From LMUY01 sp964244655 (GTDB taxonomy: Bacteria; Pseudomonadota; Alphaproteobacteria; Acetobacterales; Acetobacteraceae): a stretch of 64,000 bases of DNA. A program made the position numbers and the translations under genes. Positions 36,870 to 45,829 of this stretch are shown here, in pieces. The notes under the pieces were generated by a model. It saw nothing but the letters and a program-made list of their open reading frames with translations, did not search any database and had not been told where the DNA came from. The stretch is taken from the NCBI GenBank assembly GCA_964244655.1, contig CAXTJU010000002.1, positions 33,312-97,311 of the forward strand. The letters run 5' to 3'. Every line of letters begins with the position of its first letter. Within the stretch, counting starts at the first letter, position 1.

Positions 36870-37150
36870 TCAAAAGCTTGAATGCGCCAGGCGGCGGCGC
36901 GGAATCCTTCTCGTGCAATAGGACATCAGCAGAATGGGGCTCGCGGCCCACTTGATGCTCCAGGATTCTTCGGCCATGCGGGCGTCATTCACAAGGCGCA
37001 GGCGGGAGATCTTGTGTTCGTTGACGATTTGAGATCGGTCTGCCGCCGGGACATCGAACGCCACCAACACGGCCACATGGGGGGCATCGAGCAGCGCCCG
37101 GAGCTCAGCATCGTTTCGACCCTCGATGATGTCGAATACAAATAGGAATT
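36870..37150 (-). pseudogene. Unrecognised reading-frame fragment
   Basis: The minus-strand frame reads FDIIEGRNDAELRALLDAPH, then VAVLVAFDVPAADRSQIVNE and EESWSIKWAASPILLMSYC, with protein-like composition. It has no start codon before an upstream TAA, so it looks like a fragment. No family was recognised. Confidence 0.35.
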
Positions 37151-37283
37151 ATGAGGCAATGACTACGCTCCGGGTGGTGAGGATGCGCGCTATACGACCA
37201 GCGTGGGTGATCGACGGACACCGGTCGCGGAGCGGCTGGGCCTTAAGCCGGCGTTCACGGATGCCGGTTTGTGGTCGATCTCC

Positions 37284-37874
37284 TCATCGACGCAGCAACG
37301 GGAGCACGCTCAGCGAGCGTACTCCTTGGGCGCCATGGATCAGTACACCCTCGATGTCAGCCGTGGCCGACGGGCCAGTCTGGAATACGGTATAGTTCGC
37401 GTGCCGCCATTCCGGACGCCGATAGGCGTGGTGGATGTTTACGACAACGTCCGCAGGGTCGAGCAGAACGATCAGGTGCTGCGGCAGGTATCCGAGCGTA
37501 TTCACACCAAGCTGCTGGTCCGTCAGGCAGATTGAGCCGGTCTCGGCGACGGCGAATGCGGCACGGACGACACCGTAGTCCACGTCGGCCAGGTCGGTCG
37601 GCTTCGTGCCGTGCGACAGCGAACGGTTGCCATCGATTTCCGGCACGTTGGAGCAAACCACCTTCGCGTCCTTGAGCTTGGCCCGCACGGATGCCAGCGG
37701 GTCGGCAGGGTGGGCCACCAGCATCTCACCACCCATCTTCTCCAACATGTGGCCGAACTCGGCCAGCAGATCGGGCGGCGGATCGTCGTCGAATAGCGGG
37801 ATTAGCGGTTCGGGGCGGTCTAGCTTGGGCATGTATGCCCGGACTGAGGCGAGCACGGCGTCGCGGCTACTCAT
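37284..37874 (-). CDS. lutC: Lactate utilisation protein C (LUD domain)
   Basis: The product has 196 residues with the LUD fold: VPEIDGNRSLSHGTKPTDLA, FAVAETGSICLTDQQLG and PQHLIVLLDPADVV. LutC is the third subunit of the LutABC L-lactate oxidation complex, which makes pyruvate. It is the last gene of the eight-gene operon, and its start overlaps the lutB stop (ATGA). Confidence 0.9.
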   Translation of the reverse strand: MSSRDAVLASVRAYMPKLDRPEPLIPLFDDDPPPDLLAEFGHMLEKMGGEMLVAHPADPLASVRAKLKDAKVVCSNVPEIDGNRSLSHGTKPTDLADVDYGVVRAAFAVAETGSICLTDQQLGVNTLGYLPQHLIVLLDPADVVVNIHHAYRRPEWRHANYTVFQTGPSATADIEGVLIHGAQGVRSLSVLPLLRR

Positions 37875-39427
37875 GTCTTGGTCTCCCCGTGCTGGGCGGC
37901 CCGGTTCTGCTTATACCACTGATGGAAGGTTTGTGGCGGTGGCGGCGGTACCTCGCGGCCCGTACCCCAGGTGTTCAGGCGGTTGTAAACGATGAATCGC
38001 GGTAGGTGCTTGAGCGCGCTGTCGGCTACGGGCAGCGCCGCCCGATAAAGCTTCGGGCTGGACAGCAGCAACCCGGCGGCCTTCATCATCGCCTTCTTCA
38101 GGACCGGAAGTTCGTGAGTCTCCGACATGACGCGGCGCCAGTCGGCAATCTGTTCATGGATGTTGATCTTGACCGGGCACACGTTCGTGCAGGAGCCGTT
38201 CAGCGTGGAGGAGAACACGATCTTGCTGTATTTCCGCGCACTGAACGTCGGGTCCAAGATGACCCCGATCGGACCGGCATAGGTAGCGCCGTAGCTGAGG
38301 CCGCCGGAGCGGCGGAACACCGGGCAGGTGTTCATGCAGGCGCCGCAGCGGATGCACTTCAGCGAGGTCCAGAACTTCTCCATTCCGAGCCGCTCGGAGC
38401 GGCCGTTATCGACCAGCACGACGTGCATTTCGCCGCCGGCGCGCGGGCCGCGGAAGTGCGAGGTGTACTGCGTCATGGGCGAACCCAGCGCCGAGCGCGA
38501 CAGCAGCCGCACCATCACCGCCAGGTGATCGAGGCGGGGGATGACCTTCTCAATCCCGCACGAGACGATGTGCAGGGGCGGCGTGTTGGCCGACAGGTCG
38601 GCATTGCCCTCGTTGGTGCAGACGACGACCGTCCCGGTCTCGGCCACGGCGAAGTTGCATCCAGTCATGCCGGCATCGGCGGACAGGATCAACGGCCGGG
38701 TCGCCTCGCGCTGCTGCTCGGCCAGGTAGTGGACGTCGCGCGAGCTGGGGTCGGAGCCGAGCTTCTCAGCGAACACGCGCGCCACGTCGGAGCGCAGCTT
38801 GTGTACCGCGGGCACGACGACGTGGCTGGGCGCCTCGCCGTCGAGCTGCTGGATGCGCTCGCCGAGATCGGTCTCGATGATCTCGATCCCGTGCCCGGCC
38901 ATGAACTCGCGGAAATTGCACTCCTCGGTCAGCATGGACTTGCTCTTGATCAGCCGTTTGGCGCCATGATCGCGCAGGATGCCGAGCACGATCTCGTTGT
39001 GGTCCACCGCGTCCTTGGCCCAGTGCACGTGGACGCCGTTGGCGCGGGCATTGGTCTCGAACTGGTTCAGGTATTCGTCGAGGTGAGTGAGCGTGTGCTC
39101 CTTGATCATGGATGCCAGGCTGCGCAGCTCCTCCCATTCTGGGATGCCATGCATCTCGCGGTCGCGCTTCTGGCGCATGTCCCACAGCCGTTCGTCGTGC
39201 ATCTTTTCGTGCTCGGTCGCCGCGATGAACCGATCGGCTGCCTCTGACTGGTTTACGGGACGATTGCCATGGATCGTCGCACCGCGCGGCTCCGGCTCTG
39301 GACGGTCCGACGACATGGGTTGCGACGTGCCTTCGGCATGGTCGAGACGGCGACCGTTGCGGGTTGCGCCTTCGGTCGGGCCAGGGTCGCGCAATTCGCG
39401 GTGGAGCATCGGGGTCGTCTCGCTCAT
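37871..39427 (-). CDS. lutB: Lactate utilisation iron-sulfur protein B
   Basis: The product has 518 residues. An N-terminal LUD domain (SMLTEECNFREFMAGHGIEI, GMTGCNFAVAETGTVVVCTN) is followed by two [4Fe-4S] motifs (CIRCGACMNTCPVF and GSCTNVCPVKI). The C-terminal LutB domain ends the protein. The first 60 residues (proline- and glutamate-rich, MSETTPMLHRELRDPGPTEG) are longer than usual, and the true start could lie further in. Overlaps of 4 nt with lutA and lutC show tight coupling. Confidence 0.92.
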   Translation of the reverse strand: MSETTPMLHRELRDPGPTEGATRNGRRLDHAEGTSQPMSSDRPEPEPRGATIHGNRPVNQSEAADRFIAATEHEKMHDERLWDMRQKRDREMHGIPEWEELRSLASMIKEHTLTHLDEYLNQFETNARANGVHVHWAKDAVDHNEIVLGILRDHGAKRLIKSKSMLTEECNFREFMAGHGIEIIETDLGERIQQLDGEAPSHVVVPAVHKLRSDVARVFAEKLGSDPSSRDVHYLAEQQREATRPLILSADAGMTGCNFAVAETGTVVVCTNEGNADLSANTPPLHIVSCGIEKVIPRLDHLAVMVRLLSRSALGSPMTQYTSHFRGPRAGGEMHVVLVDNGRSERLGMEKFWTSLKCIRCGACMNTCPVFRRSGGLSYGATYAGPIGVILDPTFSARKYSKIVFSSTLNGSCTNVCPVKINIHEQIADWRRVMSETHELPVLKKAMMKAAGLLLSSPKLYRAALPVADSALKHLPRFIVYNRLNTWGTGREVPPPPPQTFHQWYKQNRAAQHGETKT

Positions 39428-40167
39428 GCTCGTGCCCCGTTCAGGATTTTAGCGATATGGATGTGCTTGACGGGCACGCCAGCACGGTCGGCGCAACCCT
39501 GCTGGTGCATGAGGCAAGAGCTGTCGGACGAGGTGACGTACTCGGCACCGCTCTGAAGCTGGTCGCGGACCTTGTCATGGCCCATCTTGGCCGACACGCC
39601 CTCCTCGAACACGGAGAACGTGCCGCCGAAGCCGCAGCACTCGTCGGGACGGGCCAGCTCGACGAACTCGACGCCACGGACCATCTGCAGCAGGTCGCGC
39701 GGCTTGGAGAAGGACGCTTGCCGCAGTTCAGACATACTGGCGATGTGGAGTCCGCGGAGCGTATTGCAATTATTGTGTAGTGCTACCTTGTGCGAGAACT
39801 CCGCCCAGGGAAGCGCATCGACCTTCAGGATGTCGTGCAGGAACTCGACTAGCTCGAACGTCTTGGCACGTACTTGCTTCACTTCGTCGGTCTGCGGGAT
39901 GGCGTCGAGGTTGTAGCGCACCTGATTGACGCAAGAGCCGGACGGCGCGACCACGTAATCGTAAGGAGCGAAGTTCTTGACGAACAACGCTTCCGTCGCG
40001 GCGGATTCCGCGTGGCAGCCGGTGTTAGTCATCGGCTGCCCGCAGCAGGTCTGGTCGTAGGGATAGTCCACCTGCAATCCAAATCGTTCCAGCAGCTCCA
40101 GCGTCGCGATGCCCACATCGGGCTCGAACGCATCGACGTAGCAGGGGACGAACAGGCCGATTCGCAT
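39424..40167 (-). CDS. lutA: Lactate utilisation protein A (CCG-domain Fe-S protein)
   Basis: The product has 247 residues from the ATG at 40167 (MRIGLFVPCYVDAFEPDVGI). The two cysteine-rich CCG domains are marked by QTCCGQPMTNTGCHAE and DECCGFGGTFSV, which bind Fe-S clusters as in LutA and GlpC. An upstream ATG at 40197 is possible, but the internal one has GGAG at good spacing and matches family N-termini. Confidence 0.9.
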   Translation of the reverse strand: MRIGLFVPCYVDAFEPDVGIATLELLERFGLQVDYPYDQTCCGQPMTNTGCHAESAATEALFVKNFAPYDYVVAPSGSCVNQVRYNLDAIPQTDEVKQVRAKTFELVEFLHDILKVDALPWAEFSHKVALHNNCNTLRGLHIASMSELRQASFSKPRDLLQMVRGVEFVELARPDECCGFGGTFSVFEEGVSAKMGHDKVRDQLQSGAEYVTSSDSSCLMHQQGCADRAGVPVKHIHIAKILNGARA

Positions 40168-40189
40168 GGTGGAGGACTCCATTGAGAGG

Positions 40190-41182
40190 TCAGTCATAGT
40201 CGGCGAGTTGAACCTTGCCTTTGAACACCCAGTAGACGACGAGCGTGTAAATAACCGTGATCGGCAGCACGACGATCCCGGCACCCCAAAACATGAACGA
40301 CAGACTGCTCTCGGGTGAGGCGCCCTGATCGATCGTGATGGAGAACGGCACCATGTAAGGCAGGAATGACACCGCCAAGGTGGCGAACGCCGCCAGGAAG
40401 ATCAGCGCGGTCATCAGCAGCGGGAGCCAGTCCACCCGGCGCCGGATAGCAACCACCAGCCCGGCGCAAGCCACCAAGCCGAGCAGTGGCAGCGCCAGCA
40501 TGGCCGGACGCTCTGTCCAGCGGTGCAACACGCGCAACTGAACGCCGAGGGCGTAGGCGGCCGCAGCCAGAAGGAACAGCAGCACGCCGCCCAGCAGCCA
40601 CGGCATGTATCGATAGCCGAACTCACGTGTGTCTGTCTCGGTTTTGTAAGTCAGCCACCCGGCCCCGAGCAGCGCATAACCGAGGCAAAGCCCGAAGCCG
40701 CAGAGTATGGCGAAAGGACTGAACCAGCCGAATGCCCCACCGGTATAGCGGCTGCCCTGCATAGGTAGTTCCTGAACCAGCGCACCCACGGTGACGCCTT
40801 GCATGAACGTTGCCACGAATGAGCCGCCCGAGAACCCTATATCCCAGACCCGTCGCAGTCCGACCGCCTTGTAGCGGAACTCGAAGGCCACTCCGCGCAA
40901 GATCAAGGCCAGCAGCATGACGAGCAGCGGCAGGTAGAACGCGGACAACAGCACCGAATAGACTAGCGGGAAGGCGCCGAACAGGATGGCGGCAGCGACG
41001 ACCAGCCAGGTCTCGTTGCCATCCCAGACGGGCGAGATGGATTGCACCATATGCCGCCGCGCCGCTCCATTCGGCGCGATGGCAAACAGCATGCCGACGC
41101 CTAAGTCAAACCCATCAAGAAGCACGTACAGCAGTAACGCCACTGCGAGCGCCACAGCCCAGAACTCAACCAGGCCGTTCAT
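40190..41182 (-). CDS. cydB: Cytochrome bd-type quinol oxidase subunit II
   Basis: The product has 330 residues and eight predicted helices. Family landmarks are LLYVLLDGFDLGVGMLF, SPVWDGNETWLVVAAAILFG and ILRGVAFEFRYKA. It pairs with the preceding CydA, the ATG overlapping its stop by 4 nt. Together they oxidise ubiquinol and reduce oxygen to water. Confidence 0.94.
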   Translation of the reverse strand: MNGLVEFWAVALAVALLLYVLLDGFDLGVGMLFAIAPNGAARRHMVQSISPVWDGNETWLVVAAAILFGAFPLVYSVLLSAFYLPLLVMLLALILRGVAFEFRYKAVGLRRVWDIGFSGGSFVATFMQGVTVGALVQELPMQGSRYTGGAFGWFSPFAILCGFGLCLGYALLGAGWLTYKTETDTREFGYRYMPWLLGGVLLFLLAAAAYALGVQLRVLHRWTERPAMLALPLLGLVACAGLVVAIRRRVDWLPLLMTALIFLAAFATLAVSFLPYMVPFSITIDQGASPESSLSFMFWGAGIVVLPITVIYTLVVYWVFKGKVQLADYD

Positions 41183-42594
41183 TCCGCGGGTACCGGGTTC
41201 GGAGGTGCCACGCCTAGGCTGCCGCCAGGAAGAGATAGCGGCCGTTTCGGGTTGGTGAGCGACCCCCCGTGGTCCGGAGCTTCCAGCAGCCCGACTTTCA
41301 GCAGCCGATAGATGTATATCGTCCCGGCGATGAAAATGAGTGCGTAAACCGCACCGAAAAGCACAAGGCTAGTTGCTACCTGTGGCGTGGTCAGAAACGG
41401 CGTCACAGCCTGTGCCGTCCGCAACTGGCCGAACACGGTCCAAGGCTGCCGGCCGGTCTCGGCGGTAAACCAGCCGGTCAGCGTCGCGATAAAGCCAAGT
41501 GGAAACGAGCAGAATATGGCCCAGAGCAGCCAACGCGCCTGCTCCAAGTGTCCGCGTATGTAATACAGCATCCCGCCCCAGGCCAGCGCCAGCATCAGTA
41601 GGCCGCAACCGACCATGATGCGGAACGTGAAGAACGGGATCGGGACGTCAGGCCGGTCCGCCACAGCAAAATCCTTTAGCCCGACCTCCTTGGAGTCGAG
41701 CGTCGTGGTGGCGATCAAGCTGCCGAGATAGGGTAGGCTGATTGCGTAGTCGTTGCTCTCGGTCGCCTGATTCGGCCACCCGATCAGCACCTCTGAGGCG
41801 GGCTGCTCGTCATGCCAGCGCGCCTCGATAGCGGCGAACTTTGTAGGCTGATACTTGTGAACCATGTCGCCGGTGAGATGGCCGAAGAAAAGCTGTGCCG
41901 GGACAAGGATCGAAGCGAGGGCTAAGCCCATCCGCAGCATCGCACGGGCTTCCACCTTTGTCATACCCCGAAGCGTGTACCAGGCCCCGGTCGCTGCCAC
42001 GCAGAACGAGGTAGTGACGTAGGCCGCCAGGATCATGTGAGGGAATCGAACCAGCACGGCCGGGCTGAAGATTATAGCGTTCCAGTCGGTCGGGATGAAC
42101 ACACCATCGTCCGCGATGCGGAAGCCCACAGGGACCTGCATCCAGCTGTTGTTCACCATAATCCAGAACGAGGATAGGCTGGTACCCAGGCATACCATCA
42201 GGCAGGCAAAGAAGTAGAACGCGCGTGGCACCAGCTTGCGCCCGAACATCAGTACGCCGAAGAAGGACGCCTCCAACGCGAAGGCGGTAAAGCTCTCATA
42301 GCCCAGCAGCGGACCCAGGATCGGCCCGGTGCGTCGTGACAGCTCGCTCCAGTTGGTTCCGAACTGGAACGCCATGACGATGCCGGACACCACGCCGAGA
42401 CCAAAGGCGATGGCGAAAATTCTTAGCCAGAAGTCGAACAGCCGGCGATAAACTGGCTTGCCCGTGATCAGCGTGCAGGCCTCTAGGTAGGCAAGCCAAG
42501 CCGCAAGCCCTACGGTGAACGCCGGGAAGATGATATGGAATGAAATGGTGAATGCAAACTGGATACGGGACAGTAGCAGCGCAGTGATGTCCAT
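41179..42594 (-). CDS. cydA: Cytochrome bd-type quinol oxidase subunit I (CioA-like, short Q-loop)
   Basis: The product has 471 residues from the ATG at 42594. Haem-binding histidines lie in SRIQFAFTISFHIIFPAFTV and LTGDMVHKYQPTKFAAIEAR. The quinol-binding loop is short (E. coli CydA has about 522 residues) and includes GWFTAETGRQPWTVFG, which places it with cyanide-insensitive oxidases (CioA). It is 13 nt downstream of poxB, an obvious quinol supplier. Confidence 0.94.
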   Translation of the reverse strand: MDITALLLSRIQFAFTISFHIIFPAFTVGLAAWLAYLEACTLITGKPVYRRLFDFWLRIFAIAFGLGVVSGIVMAFQFGTNWSELSRRTGPILGPLLGYESFTAFALEASFFGVLMFGRKLVPRAFYFFACLMVCLGTSLSSFWIMVNNSWMQVPVGFRIADDGVFIPTDWNAIIFSPAVLVRFPHMILAAYVTTSFCVAATGAWYTLRGMTKVEARAMLRMGLALASILVPAQLFFGHLTGDMVHKYQPTKFAAIEARWHDEQPASEVLIGWPNQATESNDYAISLPYLGSLIATTTLDSKEVGLKDFAVADRPDVPIPFFTFRIMVGCGLLMLALAWGGMLYYIRGHLEQARWLLWAIFCSFPLGFIATLTGWFTAETGRQPWTVFGQLRTAQAVTPFLTTPQVATSLVLFGAVYALIFIAGTIYIYRLLKVGLLEAPDHGGSLTNPKRPLSLPGGSLGVAPPNPVPAE

Positions 42595-42607
42595 GCGGGC
42601 TCTCCGC

Positions 42608-44332
42608 TCAGCGGAATAAGTTAGTGCGCGCAAGATCGACGATCTCGCGGCCCCGGCCATCGATCACCGCCTTCATGAGCCATAACCCGAACCCCGCCGC
42701 CTGTTCCACGCCGATCTTCGGGGGCATGGCCAGCTCCTGCCGCGCGGACACGACGTCGAGCAGCGCCGGGCCGTCATGCGCGAGCCAGTCCCGCATCGCA
42801 CCTTCCAGTTCGGCGGGATCCTCGACCCGCTGGGCATGGATACCAGCGCCACGTGCCATGGCGGCGAAGTCGGGGTTGGTGAGTTCCACGTCCGTGTCGA
42901 GGAAGCCGGCCGCCTCCATTTCCATCTCCACGAAGCCCAGCGCGCCGTTGTTGAGCACCAGTATTTTCACCGGCAGCTTCTCCTGCGTCAGTGTCAACAA
43001 ATCTCCCATCAGCATGGTGAAGCCGCCATCGCCGGAGAACGAGATGACCTGCCGCCCAGGGAAGGCCGACTGCGCGCCGATCGCCTGCGGCATCGCGTTG
43101 GCCATGGATCCATGGTTGAGCGAGCCGATTAGCCGCCGCTTGCCGTTCATCGTGATGTAGCGTGCAACCCAGATTGCCGGCGTGCCCACGTCAAACGTGA
43201 TCACCGCGTCCTCAGACGCCGCTTGGCTCAAGGTCTTGGCGACGAACTGCGGATGCATCTTCCCACCGGGCTTGCCGACTGCCAGCTCGTCGAGGCCCTC
43301 GCGCGCCTTCTTGTAGTTGGCCAGGCTATCGTCGAGGTGGGCGCGGTCTGTTTTCGGGGTTAGCCGTGGCAGCAGCGCCTCAATGGTGGCGCTGACGGCG
43401 CCCACTACGCCGAGGTCGATGCGGCAGCGCCTTCCCAGGTTCTCGGCCCTCAAGTCCACCTGCGCGATCTTGCAGTCCGTCGGATAGAACTGCCGGTAAG
43501 GGAAATCGGTGCCCAGCATCAGTAGCAGGTCGCCGTCCATCATCGCACGGTAGCCGGAGCTGAACCCGATCAGCCCGGTCATGCCTACGTCGAACGGATT
43601 GTCCCACTCCACGCCCTCCTTGCCGCCCAGGGCGTGCACGATCGGCGACTTCAGCATATCAGCCAGACGCATCAGCGGCACGTGCGCTCCGAAGCAGCCT
43701 CGCCCGCAAAACAAGGTTACCCGCTTGGCCTCGTTGAGCAGGTTGGCTAGCTCATCCAACTCGCGGTCATGCGGCCGGGTCAGCGCGGGGGCGGGTACGA
43801 GCGAGGAAGACAATTCAATATTCGGCGCCGGCATCATCGCGACGTCACCAGGCAGGACAATGACCGACACACCGCTTTTCGCGATGGCGATGCGGATGGC
43901 GGTTTCCAGCACTCCAGGAAGCTGCTTGGGGCTGGATATCAGCTCGCAGTAATGGCTGCATTCCTGGAACAGGTTCTCTGGATGGGTCTCCTGGAAGTAG
44001 TTGCGGCCGATCTCTGCGCTGGGGATTTGCCCAGCAATGGCCAGCACCGGCACGCGGGAGCGCTGGCAGTCGTAAAGGCCGTTGATCAGGTGCAGGTTGC
44101 CCGGCCCGCAGCTGCCGGCGCAGACGGCCAGCGAACCCGTCAGGTGCGCCTCTGCGCCGGCGGCAAAGGCGGCCACCTCCTCGTGCCGGACATGGACCCA
44201 GTCCATGTCCTTGTCCCTGCGTATCGCGTCGGTCAGCGCATTGAGGCTGTCTCCAGCGAGGCCGTAGACGCGCTTTACGCCGGCCCTCTTGATCGCGGCG
44301 ACGAGAAGGTCGGCAATGGGAAGCTTGCTCAT
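42608..44332 (-). CDS. poxB: Pyruvate:ubiquinone oxidoreductase (pyruvate oxidase)
   Basis: The product has 574 residues. The thiamine-binding glutamate is in VHVRHEEVAAFAAGAEAHL, the diphosphate motif is GDGGFTMLMGDLLTLTQEKL followed by NNGAL, and the FAD domain lies between them. The C-terminal helix region expected for lipid binding is present (FGLWLMKAVIDGRGREIVDL). The enzyme oxidises pyruvate to acetate and CO2 and passes electrons to ubiquinone. Its neighbours make pyruvate (malic enzyme, LutABC) and re-oxidise quinol (CydAB). Confidence 0.93.
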   Translation of the reverse strand: MSKLPIADLLVAAIKRAGVKRVYGLAGDSLNALTDAIRRDKDMDWVHVRHEEVAAFAAGAEAHLTGSLAVCAGSCGPGNLHLINGLYDCQRSRVPVLAIAGQIPSAEIGRNYFQETHPENLFQECSHYCELISSPKQLPGVLETAIRIAIAKSGVSVIVLPGDVAMMPAPNIELSSSLVPAPALTRPHDRELDELANLLNEAKRVTLFCGRGCFGAHVPLMRLADMLKSPIVHALGGKEGVEWDNPFDVGMTGLIGFSSGYRAMMDGDLLLMLGTDFPYRQFYPTDCKIAQVDLRAENLGRRCRIDLGVVGAVSATIEALLPRLTPKTDRAHLDDSLANYKKAREGLDELAVGKPGGKMHPQFVAKTLSQAASEDAVITFDVGTPAIWVARYITMNGKRRLIGSLNHGSMANAMPQAIGAQSAFPGRQVISFSGDGGFTMLMGDLLTLTQEKLPVKILVLNNGALGFVEMEMEAAGFLDTDVELTNPDFAAMARGAGIHAQRVEDPAELEGAMRDWLAHDGPALLDVVSARQELAMPPKIGVEQAAGFGLWLMKAVIDGRGREIVDLARTNLFR

Positions 44333-44369
44333 GGGCGATCTCGCTCTGCTGGAGGAAAGCGGATGGTCG

Positions 44370-45827
44370 TCAGGCGCCCGCGTAGCCGTTGCCGACCATG
44401 CTTTTTGGGTCCATGACCTTGTCGAAAGTCGCCTTGTCTACGTCGCCCGATGCCAGCGCCGCTTCTTTCAGCGTGCTGCCGTCCTTCGTCGCCTTTTGGG
44501 CGATCTGCGCCGACTTCTCATAGCCGATAACTGGGCTGAGCGCCGTCACCAGCATCACGCTTTCTGAAACGTAATGGGCGATTCGTTTCTCATTCAGCTC
44601 CGTGCCCTCGACCGAGAACGTACGAAACTTCTCGCAACCATCGCCTAGGATGCGTGCCGAATGCAGGAAGTTGTTGATGATGATCGGCCGCATCGCGTTC
44701 AGCTCGAAATTACCCTGGCTGCCGGCGAACGCGACGACATTGTCGTCGCCAATCACCTGAATCGCGATCATAAATATCGCCTCGCACTGCGTCGGGTTTA
44801 CCTTGCCGGGCATGATCGAACTGCCGGGCTCGTTCGCGGGCAGCAGCAACTCATCAAATCCGCAACGGGGACCCGACGCCAGCCACCGCATATCGTTGGC
44901 GATCTTCATCAGCGCCACCGCTAGGCCGCGCAACCCTGCATTGGCTCGGACCATGGCATCCAGCGAGCCTTGCGCCATGAACTTGTTCGGCGCGGTGACG
45001 AACGGCTTACCTGTCAGCTCCGCTATCTTGGCTGCGACCTTCTCGCCGAAGCCGCGGGGCGCGTTCAGCCCGGTGCCGACCGCCGTCCCGCCGACGGCCA
45101 GTTCCAGCAAGCCGCGGCGGCTTTCCACGATAGCCTCGATGCATGACCGCAGTTGCGCGGCGTAGCCGGACCATTCCTGCCCGACTGTCAGCGGCACCGC
45201 GTCTTGTAGGTGCGTCCGGCCGATCTTGACAACGTCCTGCCAGTCTTGTGCCTTGACCTCGATCTCCTTGGCCAGAGCCTCTACCTGCGGCAGCAGCCTG
45301 GTGTCGATCTCGATAATGGCGGCGATGTGCATGGCGCTTGGGAAAGTGTCGTTGCTCGACTGCCCCATGTTCACGTCGTCGTTCGGCGCCACCGGCTCCT
45401 GGCTACCGAGCGTGCCGCCGAACAATTGGATGCAGCGGTTCGAGATTACCTCGTTGACGTTCATGTTGGACTGCGTGCCCGACCCGGTCTGCCAGACATA
45501 CAGCGGGTAATGGTCATCGAGCTTGCCGGCGATCGTCTCGTCAGCGGCGCGCACGATGGCGTCCGCTTTCCACTGAGCCATCCGGCCCTCGGCCGCGTTG
45601 ACCAGGGTGCAGGCCTTCTTGACGGTGCCGTAGGCGTGGTAGACCTCCTTCGGCATCTTGTCGTTGCCGATCGAGAAGTGGATGAGGCTGCGCTGGGTCT
45701 GCGCACCCCAGTAGCGGTCCGCCGGCACGGACACGTCGCCCATGCTGTCGAACTCGCGGCGCTCGCCCTGAGCATCGATGCCGATCGGCACGTCCTTCAT
45801 GACGTGCCCTTTTCCCAGGCCAAACAT
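44370..45827 (-). CDS. fumC: Fumarate hydratase class II
   Basis: The product has 485 residues from the ATG at 45827, which follows the malic enzyme stop by 2 nt. The active-site sequences are canonical: TGSGTQSNMNVNEVI, MGQSSNDTFPSAMH, GRTHLQDAVPLTVGQEWSGY and the signature GSSIMPGKVNPTQCEA near residues 335-350. It interconverts fumarate and malate, feeding malic enzyme. The other fumarase-like gene at 22739 has changes in three of these motifs. Confidence 0.95.
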   Translation of the reverse strand: MFGLGKGHVMKDVPIGIDAQGERREFDSMGDVSVPADRYWGAQTQRSLIHFSIGNDKMPKEVYHAYGTVKKACTLVNAAEGRMAQWKADAIVRAADETIAGKLDDHYPLYVWQTGSGTQSNMNVNEVISNRCIQLFGGTLGSQEPVAPNDDVNMGQSSNDTFPSAMHIAAIIEIDTRLLPQVEALAKEIEVKAQDWQDVVKIGRTHLQDAVPLTVGQEWSGYAAQLRSCIEAIVESRRGLLELAVGGTAVGTGLNAPRGFGEKVAAKIAELTGKPFVTAPNKFMAQGSLDAMVRANAGLRGLAVALMKIANDMRWLASGPRCGFDELLLPANEPGSSIMPGKVNPTQCEAIFMIAIQVIGDDNVVAFAGSQGNFELNAMRPIIINNFLHSARILGDGCEKFRTFSVEGTELNEKRIAHYVSESVMLVTALSPVIGYEKSAQIAQKATKDGSTLKEAALASGDVDKATFDKVMDPKSMVGNGYAGA

Positions 45828-45829
45828 GC

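Noticed and set aside
38006..39247. Plus-strand frame of 413 codons opposite lutB
   Set aside because: It is a mirror of the LutB reading frame. The Fe-S cysteine motifs lie on the minus strand.
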